A stretch of DNA of 11,623 nucleotides from Desulfobacterales bacterium (GTDB lineage: Bacteria; Desulfobacterota; Desulfobacteria; Desulfobacterales; JASFBJ01), in assembly GCA_030149585.1 (NCBI GenBank), contig JASFBJ010000094.1, forward strand, positions 1 to 11,623, given 5' to 3'. Positions 1 to 6,556 of the stretch are shown here, piece by piece. Both the position numbers and the translations under genes were made by a program. A model generated the notes under the pieces. The model was not told the DNA's origin, did not search any database, and worked only from the letters and a program-made list of their open reading frames with translations. Every line of letters starts with the position of its first letter. Position 1 is the first letter of the stretch.

Positions 1-257
1 GGAACCAGGCAAGAAGCAACATCTAAAAAGTGTAAACTAAATTTGAAGGATGCCCCTTTTTTATTAAGATATTATATATCTCGTGTCGACATTTAAAATA
101 TATTTATTTATGCTTGAAAATACGTTTACCCCGTGTTTGCCAAATCCTGGTAGAACATAATAATTGATAAATGGAATAGCGCCCTTGGTGATTTTGATAT
201 AGACCGTCACATAACTTTTTTTATTTAATACGCATCCATTTTGCTTTCCCCATCATT
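1..257. other. Gene-free AT-rich stretch after the ABC operon
   Basis: This stretch lies downstream of the ABC ATPase gene, at the end of the minus-strand operon. I see no coding region. A 6-bp inverted repeat with a 3-nt centre (AGATAT-TAT-ATATCT, 67-81) is present. A GC-poor AAGG/CCTT pair next to a T-run lies near 48-61, but its stem is only 4 bp. Neither is a convincing Rho-independent terminator, so the end of the transcript is not visible in the sequence. Confidence 0.5.
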
Positions 258-986
258 CTATATCAGGATACGACTTAAAAACTGACGGGTCCTTTCACTT
301 TTAGGATTATCAAAAAAACTTCGGTTAGTGCCTTTTTCAATAATACGTCCATTACTCATAAAAATGATCTCATCTGCCACTTCCCTGGCAAATCCCATCT
401 CATGAGTTACAACGATCATTGTCATTCCTCCCCTGGCCAGGCTAATCATGACCTCAAGAACCTCTTTTATCATTTCGGGGTCCAGGGCCGAGGTGGGCTC
501 ATCAAAAAGCATAATTTTAGGTTCCATGGCCAGAGCTCTGGCGATGGCCACCCGCTGCTTCTGTCCCCCGGAAAGTTCCTCCGGGTATTTGAGAGCTTGT
601 TCCGGGATCTCTACCCTTTTGAGTAGCTCCATAGCGTTTTCCTCAGCCTCTCTTTTTGATTTTTTACGAACCCGGATAGGTGCCAGGGTTATATTCTGCA
701 TTGCCGTCATGTGAGGATAGAGCTCAAAATGTTGGAATACCATACCGATATCAGAGCGGAGTTTATGAATATCTGTTTTGGGATCCTGTACGGATATCCA
801 ATCGACAAAGATCTCACCTTGCTGGAAATGCTCAAGGCCATTTATACACCTGAGCAAAGAACTCTTACCTGAACCACTGGGACCGCATATAACGACTGTT
901 CTGCCTTTTTCTATTGTTTCTGTGACATTATCAATTGCTTTAAACCCTTTATCATACCATAAGCTAAGTCCTTTAATTTCAATCAA
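258..986 (-). CDS. Polar/acidic amino-acid ABC transporter, ATP-binding protein (GltL/GlnQ type)
   Basis: This is the cytoplasmic ATPase of a polar amino-acid importer; it hydrolyses ATP to drive uptake through the two permeases encoded just upstream. From the chosen start it has 242 residues, the usual size for GlnQ/GltL. Walker A is GPSGSGKSS (35-43), the Q-loop glutamine is Q85, the ABC signature is LSGGQKQR (138-145), Walker B with catalytic Glu is IMLFDEP (158-164, E163) and the switch histidine is H195, so all catalytic elements are intact. I chose the TTG at 986 rather than the ATG 60 nt further upstream. The TTG has a strong AAAGGAG ribosome binding site 6 nt before it, and it overlaps the upstream permease stop as TTGA, a typical coupling arrangement. 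The longer reading would add 20 residues inside the permease gene that are not family-like. The family assignment is firm; the substrate class is inferred from the binding protein. Confidence 0.95.
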   Translation of the reverse strand: MIEIKGLSLWYDKGFKAIDNVTETIEKGRTVVICGPSGSGKSSLLRCINGLEHFQQGEIFVDWISVQDPKTDIHKLRSDIGMVFQHFELYPHMTAMQNITLAPIRVRKKSKREAEENAMELLKRVEIPEQALKYPEELSGGQKQRVAIARALAMEPKIMLFDEPTSALDPEMIKEVLEVMISLARGGMTMIVVTHEMGFAREVADEIIFMSNGRIIEKGTNRSFFDNPKSERTRQFLSRILI

Positions 987-1639
987 TGATAACTCCTTTC
1001 CCGCTGCTTTTCTATCCGATGGCTTGCCAGAGAACCAGCAGAGCAAATTGCAAAATAGACCAGGCCGGCGAAAAGATAGAGTTCAACTGACCTCGCCTCC
1101 CGTGCGTCAACCAAATTAACCCGGCGCAGAAATTCTCTCAGTCCGATAACATAGGCCAGGGATGTATCCTGAAAGATAATTACGGCCTGAGTGACCAGTG
1201 ACGGGAACATATTACGTAGTGCCTGCGGCAGGACCACATAACGCGCAGTTTGATAGGCAGTCAAACCGCTGGAGTGAGCCGCCATTGTCTGTCCATGTGA
1301 AATCGACTGAACCCCTGCACGAATAATTTCAGCAAAATAAGCAGCCTCAAATACAATAAAAGAGATAATAGCAGCAGGAAATGCTCCCAGAGATTTCCCT
1401 GTAATAACGGGTGACAGAAAGTATAACCAGAAAATTACCAGGATCAGAGGCAGCCCGCGAAAAAAATGGATGTAGACGGTAGCTGGATAATATAACCAGG
1501 GTCTGGGTGAAAGTCTTGCCATCGCCAGAATAATGCCGATCAGCAAACCGCCTACCATCGTCATCAGGGCTAACTCAAAAGTTAGAACAAGACCTCCTAT
1601 CATGAATTTAAAGTTTATTGAAATGACGCTCAGATCCAT
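983..1639 (-). CDS. Polar amino-acid ABC transporter permease (GltK/HisM type)
   Basis: This is an inner-membrane permease of 218 residues, the normal length for GltK/HisM-type proteins. It starts with a hydrophobic segment at about 13-40 and has further membrane segments near 62-77, 86-104, 148-168 and 186-203. The cytoplasmic EAA loop that docks on the ATPase lies at about 105-140, with RAGVQSISHGQ at its start and a conserved Gly at G125. It should pair with the other permease (1643-2371) as a heterodimer in the membrane. Its ATG follows the stop of that gene by only 3 nt, and its own stop overlaps the ATPase start by 4 nt, so the three are almost certainly translated together. Upstream of the ATG there is only a modest purine stretch, consistent with translational coupling. 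Confidence 0.93.
   Translation of the reverse strand: MDLSVISINFKFMIGGLVLTFELALMTMVGGLLIGIILAMARLSPRPWLYYPATVYIHFFRGLPLILVIFWLYFLSPVITGKSLGAFPAAIISFIVFEAAYFAEIIRAGVQSISHGQTMAAHSSGLTAYQTARYVVLPQALRNMFPSLVTQAVIIFQDTSLAYVIGLREFLRRVNLVDAREARSVELYLFAGLVYFAICSAGSLASHRIEKQRERSYH
993..1001 (-). promoter_or_regulatory. Ribosome binding site that fixes a TTG start for the ABC ATPase
   Basis: On the minus strand GGAAAGGAG ends 6 nt before TTG at 986. The TTG shares bases with the permease stop (TTGA). The in-frame ATG at 1046 has no comparable site and lies inside the permease gene. This supports the TTG start and coupled translation. Confidence 0.7.
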
Positions 1640-1642
1640 AGC

Positions 1643-2371
1643 TCATTGTTCCCTGGCAATCATACCTGGAATATGAATCCTTTTTTCTATAAACGACATA
1701 AAGAGCACAACGCATAGCGCGATGCATAAATAGACCAGGCTGGCTGCCGTGGTAGTCTCCAGTCCGTGCCAGGTAAATGAATCAATATAATAGGCCGTAT
1801 GTGTGATCTCCATTACGCCTATAGTCATGGTCAGCGCCGAATTTTTAAAACAGGTCAGAAATTCAGTCGTAAAAGCTGGTATGATTATTCGAAATGCATA
1901 GGGGAAAATTACGTATCGGTAAGTTTGAAAAACTGTAAGACCCGTGGAATATGCAGCCCGGTATTGGTCACGCGATATGGACAAGAGACCGGAACGAAAC
2001 AGCTCTGCCACCCGTGATGCTGTATATGTTCCCAGAGCGGCAACCCCGGCCCAATAAGAATAATTAGGCACATTATCGTACAACCACTCCTGGGCTGGTT
2101 TTGGCAGCAACAAAGGCGCTGCAAAATACCAGAAAAAAAGTTGTACAAGAAAAGGCGTATTCCGGAAAATTTGCACATACATACTTCCTGCAAAACGGGC
2201 CAACACAAAGGGCGAAACCCTGAAAACACAGATTGTTATACCCAACCAAACAGCGATCATCCAGGCCAGTATTGATAAATGGAGGGTGATTAGAATGCCG
2301 TTGATTAACAAACCGCCATAGGGAGGCCGCCAGAGAACACTCCAATCAAACGTATAATTTAAAAAGCCCAT
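1643..2371 (-). CDS. Polar amino-acid ABC transporter permease (GltJ type)
   Basis: This is an inner-membrane permease of the histidine/glutamate family, resembling GltJ in layout. It has an N-terminal segment with a Trp-rich start (FDWSVLW), a first membrane helix, the stretch YVQIFRNTPFLVQLFFWY (about 64-81) typical of GltJ, an EAA loop around RSGLLSISRDQYRAAY, and a C-terminal ERKxxxPG-like ending (IEKRIHIPGM). The frame is open up to a TTG at 2413 (256 residues). I prefer the ATG at 2371 (242 residues), because it matches the family length, has a GGATCGG purine stretch before it, and the 14 extra residues are not family-like. That start remains less certain. The gene follows the binding protein after 139 nt and runs directly into the second permease. 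Confidence 0.9.
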   Translation of the reverse strand: MGFLNYTFDWSVLWRPPYGGLLINGILITLHLSILAWMIAVWLGITICVFRVSPFVLARFAGSMYVQIFRNTPFLVQLFFWYFAAPLLLPKPAQEWLYDNVPNYSYWAGVAALGTYTASRVAELFRSGLLSISRDQYRAAYSTGLTVFQTYRYVIFPYAFRIIIPAFTTEFLTCFKNSALTMTIGVMEITHTAYYIDSFTWHGLETTTAASLVYLCIALCVVLFMSFIEKRIHIPGMIAREQ

Positions 2372-2510
2372 AACCGATCCGGCACTAAAAAATCTATTGA
2401 TAATTGTTGGCAATCATTTTTAAAAGCTAAGGGCAAGGCCCCCTTTATTATTCGTTTCTTAAAAAATGCCCGAATTCTGATAAGAGGCCTTTGTCTTAAA
2501 GGAATACGAC
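2372..2510 (-). other. Intercistronic gap between binding protein and permeases, with a small hairpin
   Basis: This 139-nt gap is the longest in the minus-strand operon. A 5-bp inverted repeat (AAGGG/CCCTT, 7-nt loop, 2429-2445) is followed on the minus strand by AGCTTTTAAAA. That is too weak to call a terminator. Such hairpins between a binding-protein gene and its permeases often protect the upstream mRNA, which would give excess binding protein; here this is only an inference. Confidence 0.3.
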
Positions 2511-3401
2511 TTAGTCCGGATAGCTCAATGCTTTAAGCAAAGTTTTGTATTCTTTGCTCATGGGCAGCGGAACCTCACCGTTCGGACCGAACCATTTATC
2601 GTAAATTTTCTCAAACTTGCCGCTTTTAATCATTTTGATAAGCGTGGCGTTCACGAAATCACGCCATTCACCCTGATTTTCAGGAAGAATGATTCCATAG
2701 GGTTCATATGTCAGGTATCTGCCGACGATTTTCCAATCGCTTGTCTTCCGGGCTTTTGCCTTCATGCCGGCCAATATGCTGGCATCCGTGAAATAGGCAT
2801 GTATTTTACCCTGTTGTAGAGCCAGAAACCCCTTGTTATGCTCTTCAAAGAGGACATTCTTACAGGCTGGTTTGATAAGACCCGATGAGACTGCCCTGTC
2901 TATCCCTTTAATATTAGCGGTGGACCCGCTACCCATACCGACCCGTTTTCCAGCCAGGTCTGGAAAATCCTTGATGGGACTGTCCTTTGTAACCAGAATC
3001 CTGGTCCCTGTGAGAAAATATGGGAGGCTGAAGTCAACCACCTCTTCTCTGGCAAGAGTAATTGTTGTTGAGCCGATGCCGATGTCAACCGTGCCGTTTA
3101 TAACTAGCGGAATACGAGTCTTGGGATTAATCGGTTTTATGACCAGTTTAATATTTTTTTCAAATTTCTGCTCCAGAGCTTTCACGATTTCCTTCCCAAG
3201 ATCCAGACCAAAACCCACCCATTCACCTTTTTTATTAATAAAACCAAAGGGAACTGAACCTTCTCGAAATCCCATATTGACCTTGCTTGTCTTTTCTATC
3301 TTATTGAGAATACTTTCGCCATAAGATGGTGTGGCTATGCTCAACGATGCAAATATAAATGCAGCACATAATCCCAGCGTAAATACTTTTTTGCTAATCA
3401 T
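2511..3401 (-). CDS. Periplasmic solute-binding protein, GltI-like acidic amino-acid type (SBP_bac_3)
   Basis: This is the extracytoplasmic receptor of the ABC importer, 296 residues, similar in length and pattern to E. coli GltI. A signal peptide is clear: basic start (MISKK), hydrophobic core 7-22, likely cleavage near SYG-ES (28-29). Family landmarks are FREGSVPF (45-52), TRIPLVINGT (95-104), GSTT (110-113) and DKWFGP (268-273). Aligned by eye to glutamate/aspartate-binding GltI, the ligand contacts correspond to R46, R96, S111 and H188, all retained. A Ser contact three residues before the second Arg appears replaced by P93. An acidic amino acid or related dicarboxylate is therefore the best guess, with a possible shift in specificity. 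The start is set by AAAGGAGG 7 nt upstream of the ATG. A Cys at position 12 does not sit in a valid lipobox. Confidence 0.93.
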   Translation of the reverse strand: MISKKVFTLGLCAAFIFASLSIATPSYGESILNKIEKTSKVNMGFREGSVPFGFINKKGEWVGFGLDLGKEIVKALEQKFEKNIKLVIKPINPKTRIPLVINGTVDIGIGSTTITLAREEVVDFSLPYFLTGTRILVTKDSPIKDFPDLAGKRVGMGSGSTANIKGIDRAVSSGLIKPACKNVLFEEHNKGFLALQQGKIHAYFTDASILAGMKAKARKTSDWKIVGRYLTYEPYGIILPENQGEWRDFVNATLIKMIKSGKFEKIYDKWFGPNGEVPLPMSKEYKTLLKALSYPD

Positions 3402-3457
3402 CTTTAACCTCCTTTTAATGGTTTTACTTTTTTAATATTCTTCCTCTCTTAGTTTCT

Positions 3458-3982
3458 CTACTCGCCTTTTTCCACAGGAAAGCCGGCCTGTAGCCACCCT
3501 TTTATTCCGCCAGGACACCGATAAGCATTTTTATAACCCAATTTAATGGCCCACATGGCTCCGTTATGGGAACGTGTACATTTTGTAAATCCGCAATAAA
3601 AGACTAATATCCGGTTCTTATCCCACCCCAAAAGTTTGATAAAAGCTGATTTAGTCTTTTCCGACATTTCCTTTAGTTCTGGTATGGGAAGTTCAAATTG
3701 AACTGCCCCGGGGTAATGACTTTTTATGAAACCAGATTCAGGACCGGTAAAAACGATCAGCATTTCTTTTTTCTGATCCATCCATTTCTTAAGCTCATCA
3801 GTACGAATAATTCCATAACTCCCTTTTTGAACATCTCTGACCAGGTTGACGGCAATTTCCTCTGTTTTAACTTCGTTGATACCTGAGCAAAAACCATTAG
3901 AGCCCGGGTTGAACAGAAATAATAAAGCAGCGCAAAACAATCCTGATATCACCATTCTTTTACTTTTTTGTATTTTTAACAT
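3458..3982 (-). CDS. Exported rhodanese-like protein
   Basis: This is a single rhodanese-fold domain behind an N-terminal export signal, 174 residues. The signal has a basic start (KIQKSKR), a hydrophobic core at about 10-24, and probable cleavage near 30-34; it could also be retained as an anchor. The domain covers about 55-172. The substrate-loop motif is SHYPGA (88-93), and the catalytic-loop region VFYCGFTKCTRSHNGA (127-142) gives C130 as likely sulfur-carrying Cys, with a second Cys at C135 and R137-S138 behind it. The C-terminal PGGIKGW (157-163) is typical. Two departures from textbook rhodaneses: the first strand lacks the usual Asp-x-Arg (it reads IVFTGPE), and the active loop has two extra residues before Arg. 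The frame extends upstream to 4129, but AAGGAGA before the ATG at 3982 and the signal peptide decide this start. It sits between the reductase and the importer genes. The role is probably sulfur transfer or sulfur-species binding in the periplasm (inferred). Confidence 0.85.
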   Translation of the reverse strand: MLKIQKSKRMVISGLFCAALLFLFNPGSNGFCSGINEVKTEEIAVNLVRDVQKGSYGIIRTDELKKWMDQKKEMLIVFTGPESGFIKSHYPGAVQFELPIPELKEMSEKTKSAFIKLLGWDKNRILVFYCGFTKCTRSHNGAMWAIKLGYKNAYRCPGGIKGWLQAGFPVEKGE

Positions 3983-4034
3983 ACTTTCTCCTTTAGTTTT
4001 GGTTTGGAGCTTATACATGGGACGATATTCCGAC

Positions 4035-5174
4035 CTATAGCATTTCCAGATACGCCTCAATGCGCACCCGGAGCTGCTCGGTATCGCTCTCGGCATAATC
4101 GGTTTCCAAATGTAAAATCGGCATACCAAAGGTCTTCTGCACGAACTCTTCTATGCGAAAGGCCTCTACATTATAGGTGTGGCAGGCTTGCCAGGTGAGA
4201 TCAATAACTCCGTCAACGGAAAACTCTTGAATCATCTCTTTTAGCAAATCAAAGCGCCCGTTATTGGGGCTCATCACCGAGCAAGGCGTGGCCAGGTACT
4301 GTTCGGCCAGGGCATCCAGGGGATTCGTTTTCTCGTCCACGAAAAACGCCTGCTTGTATCCGGAACAGTTTTCAAAGGCCACCACGTCGGCGCCGCTTTG
4401 CTCCACGATTTTGACCACCTTGTCGCTGCCCAGTCCCACCGGCACGCCGGTGAGCAAAATGCGCTTGCGGCTTCCGGCCACCACGTCTTCCGACAGGAAT
4501 GACCCGTTTTTGGCTTCAGCCACCACCTCTTCCATGAGGGAAATCCCTTTTTCCTTGTCCGCAAGAAATCCCACCTTGAACAGGATTTCCAGGAGTTGGG
4601 AACCACTCAGCGGAGCGGGTTTGGCCTTGTTCATATCCATGAGGGCTTTCCTGGCACCGCGCTCCAGGTTCATGAGGCGAATGGCGGCACGCAAGCGATC
4701 GTTATTTATGGCCACGCCGGTTTGCGTTTCGACGATTTTTTTGAAACGTTCCAGTTCGGAGCGCCAAAGTGACAGAGCCATGGCCGTATCCTGGCTCTGT
4801 GGCAACTGCAACACATGGGTGGGTTTGTAACGTGAGAGCAATTCGAACATCTTCTTTTTGCCGTCACAGGTGGTATCGCCAATGATGATGTCCGAAAACC
4901 GGAAAAAGGGGCATGTGTCCTTGACAGCAAAGCCGAAACTGCTTTTGATAAGGGGGCAGAGGTTGCGCGGCAGTATTTCTTCGGCAGTTGCAATAGGTTC
5001 GTTGCTCGTACCGCAAAGAGGTAAAGGAATGGCATCGGCAGCTACCGCTAATTCCATGGGTGAATACAGGCAGTAAAACCCAATTGCTGATTGTCCCCTG
5101 TCTTTAGCCTGTTCAATGTCAATCAGATTTTGCTCCATTATCTGCTGAAGCTTGTTCATGATATCGTATTTCAT
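4035..5174 (-). CDS. Double-cubane-cluster reductase, 2-hydroxyacyl-CoA dehydratase family (YjiM/DCCP-like)
   Basis: This is a 379-residue cytoplasmic protein of the 2-hydroxyacyl-CoA dehydratase D-component superfamily. By eye it is closest to E. coli YjiM and to the double-cubane-cluster proteins, which receive low-potential electrons from an ATP-hydrolysing activator and reduce small molecules at an [Fe8S9] centre. Shared landmarks are LPRNLCPLIKSSFGF (68-82), DTCPFFRFSD (86-95), GDTTCDGKKKM (99-109), FENC (267-270), MSPNNGRFD (301-309), QACHTYN (329-335) and ETDYAESDTEQL (357-368). Candidate cluster cysteines are C35, C73, C88, C103, C270, C298 and C331. Where YjiM and many relatives have G-C-P, this protein has G-V-P (V244). 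The activator gene lies 24 nt upstream, the expected partner. The ATG at 5174 has only a weak AAAAGAA ahead. Base composition is clearly richer in GC than in neighbouring genes. The physiological substrate is unknown; a true acyl-CoA dehydratase is less likely because no second intact subunit or CoA transferase is nearby. Confidence 0.9.
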   Translation of the reverse strand: MKYDIMNKLQQIMEQNLIDIEQAKDRGQSAIGFYCLYSPMELAVAADAIPLPLCGTSNEPIATAEEILPRNLCPLIKSSFGFAVKDTCPFFRFSDIIIGDTTCDGKKKMFELLSRYKPTHVLQLPQSQDTAMALSLWRSELERFKKIVETQTGVAINNDRLRAAIRLMNLERGARKALMDMNKAKPAPLSGSQLLEILFKVGFLADKEKGISLMEEVVAEAKNGSFLSEDVVAGSRKRILLTGVPVGLGSDKVVKIVEQSGADVVAFENCSGYKQAFFVDEKTNPLDALAEQYLATPCSVMSPNNGRFDLLKEMIQEFSVDGVIDLTWQACHTYNVEAFRIEEFVQKTFGMPILHLETDYAESDTEQLRVRIEAYLEML

Positions 5175-5198
5175 TTAGCATTCTTTTACACTGTTTTA

Positions 5199-5951
5199 TT
5201 AACCAATTTCCAATGCCAATAACGCCGCCCCAAAAGAACCAACGAATTGGGGCTCGTCAGGTATCCGTACCTTGCGGCCCAGTTTTTCAGACAAAAGTGT
5301 TGTCATGCACAAATTTTTGGCAACACCGCCCGTAAAAACAATATCCCCTTCGGAGGAAACTCGATTAATCATACTGATGGCCCGACGAATGACACTGTCA
5401 TGCAAACCACGGGCGATTTCCTGCCTGCTCTGCCCTTTTGCGATCAAAGAGGTGACCTCGGATTCTGCGAAAACCGTACACATGCTCGAAATGTTGAGGC
5501 CCTTTTCCGCCATAAGCGCTTCTTTGCCGAAGTCTTCAATTTTAAAGCCCAATGTCCCGGCCATGATCTCCAAAAATTTTCCAGTGCCGGCGGCACAGCG
5601 GTCGTTCATCTCGAATTTTTTCACATTGCCGTTTTCAAACAGCGCAATGGCTTTGCTGTCCTGACCACCGATATCCAGTACGGTTTGAGAGCCTGGGAAA
5701 AGAGTCCACGCACCCCTGGCATGGGCTTTGATTTCCGTAACCGTCGGCGCATCAAAGGATATCTCAAACAAATTCCGGCCATAGCCTGTGGCCATGATAC
5801 GATCATAGCTTACCCTGTTGACTATTTTTTTTGCCTTGGCCATGGGATCAAAACCAGTGTCCGCCTGAAAGCGGCAAAGCACTTTACATGCATCATTTAC
5901 TACAACCAGTTCAATCGAGCGTGAACCAATATCAATACCGGCATATCTCAT
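5199..5951 (-). CDS. ATP-dependent activator (archerase) of the dehydratase/DCCP family, HgdC/YjiL-like
   Basis: This is a 250-residue ASKHA-fold ATPase, the expected size for HgdC/YjiL. As known for the family, it forms a homodimer sharing one [4Fe-4S] cluster and couples ATP hydrolysis to transfer of a very low-potential electron to the reductase component. Visible motifs are the phosphate loop GIDIGSRSIE (5-14), DIGGQDSK (93-100), NDRCAAGTGKF (116-126) carrying cluster ligand C119, SSMCTVFAESEV (155-166) carrying C158, and the adenosine motif FTGGVAKN (206-213). The two cysteines are 39 residues apart, the same spacing as I recall for HgdC (127 and 166). The start is backed by AAAGGAAA 6 nt before the ATG. 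It lies between the broken reductase copy (15 nt upstream) and the intact reductase (24 nt downstream). All key residues are present, so it should be active. Confidence 0.93.
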   Translation of the reverse strand: MRYAGIDIGSRSIELVVVNDACKVLCRFQADTGFDPMAKAKKIVNRVSYDRIMATGYGRNLFEISFDAPTVTEIKAHARGAWTLFPGSQTVLDIGGQDSKAIALFENGNVKKFEMNDRCAAGTGKFLEIMAGTLGFKIEDFGKEALMAEKGLNISSMCTVFAESEVTSLIAKGQSRQEIARGLHDSVIRRAISMINRVSSEGDIVFTGGVAKNLCMTTLLSEKLGRKVRIPDEPQFVGSFGAALLALEIG

Positions 5952-5966
5952 ACAAAATTTCCTTTC

Positions 5967-6491
5967 TTATTTTATTATCTCCACAAAAGCCTCCACCCGG
6001 GTCTTTAACTGCCCCACATCTTCCATACTGTAATCCGTATCAATGCGAAGGCAGGGGATATTCTTTTCCTCCAGGGCTTTTTCCACTGGCATGGATTCCA
6101 TAAGATAAGGCTGGCAGAATTGCAGGCCATAGTGGATTACGCCATCCGCTTTATAGGTCTTCGCCATTTCAATAATGTGGTCAAGGCGATCATTGTTAGG
6201 GGAGAAGATGGCGCAATCCACCTTGAAATAACGATCTGTTATCGCTTCCATGAGTTCATCAACGGTATTTGTTGAGTTATCAGTCAGATTTCGGGTTCCC
6301 CGTTTTCCCACACATGATTCTTCTCCAACTATAACAGCGCCTGATGTTTCTATAATCCAGGGTAGCTTCCAGTTGGGAACGGCCATGGGACATCCTGATA
6401 TCAGGATGCGTGGTGTGTTTTCAGGGAAGACACCTTTTTTCTTTTCGATCCGTTGTTCCAGTTCATCGCAGATTTTATTTACCGATTCAGT
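5967..6491 (-). pseudogene. C-terminal remnant of a second double-cubane-cluster/2-hydroxyacyl-CoA dehydratase protein
   Basis: The frame encodes only the C-terminal domain of a family member. It contains a linker helix, RILISGCPMAVPNWK, EESC, FSPNNDRLD, QFCQPY and DTDYSMEDVGQLKTRVEAF, all diagnostic. Full-length relatives have about 370-430 residues; here about 230 N-terminal residues, with the first cluster cysteines, are missing, and no frame upstream encodes them. The reading frame runs up to a TAA that forms part of the promoter -10 at 6528-6533 and contains no ATG before 6386. That ATG has AGGA 6 nt before it, so a 139-residue fragment (5967-6386) could still be translated. It retains GCP, where the intact paralogue has GVP, so it is not a simple duplicate. 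I read it as a deletion derivative fused near its own promoter. A functional stand-alone domain is possible but less likely. Confidence 0.8.
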
Positions 6492-6527
6492 ACTCGTATT
6501 TTGATTGTTTAAAAACCAAGATTTTAT

Positions 6528-6556
6528 TTAATACAAGGTATTCTACGATTTGTCAA
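6528..6556 (-). promoter_or_regulatory. Sigma70-type promoter for the minus-strand operon
   Basis: On the minus strand a perfect -35 TTGACA (6551-6556) is followed, after exactly 17 nt, by a -10 TATTAA (6528-6533, 4 of 6 consensus bases). Transcription would start near 6521. It lies directly ahead of the broken reductase gene and the whole reductase-rhodanese-importer cluster. This is the best promoter match I saw in the window. I found no operator-like repeat around it. Confidence 0.65.

Noticed and set aside
48..61. Possible terminator AAGG..CCTT plus T-run beyond the ABC operon
   Set aside because: The stem is only 4 bp and no stable hairpin can be drawn; the evidence is too weak to list it.
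2517..3401. Lipoprotein signal in the solute-binding protein (Cys at residue 12)
   Set aside because: The residues before the Cys are L-G-L, not a lipobox, and the hydrophobic core continues past it, so a normal signal peptide fits better.
3988..4129. Upstream extension of the rhodanese frame by 49 codons
   Set aside because: It overlaps the 3' end of the reductase gene, and the ATG at 3982 has a good ribosome binding site followed by a signal peptide.
4264..4830. Long plus-strand frame (188 codons) opposite the reductase gene
   Set aside because: It is antisense to a well-supported gene in its GC-rich part, low-complexity in Ser/Arg/Ala, with no family signal.
5247..5924. 225-codon plus-strand frame opposite the activator gene
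   Set aside because: The opposite strand carries every HgdC/YjiL motif; this frame is a shadow without recognisable domains.
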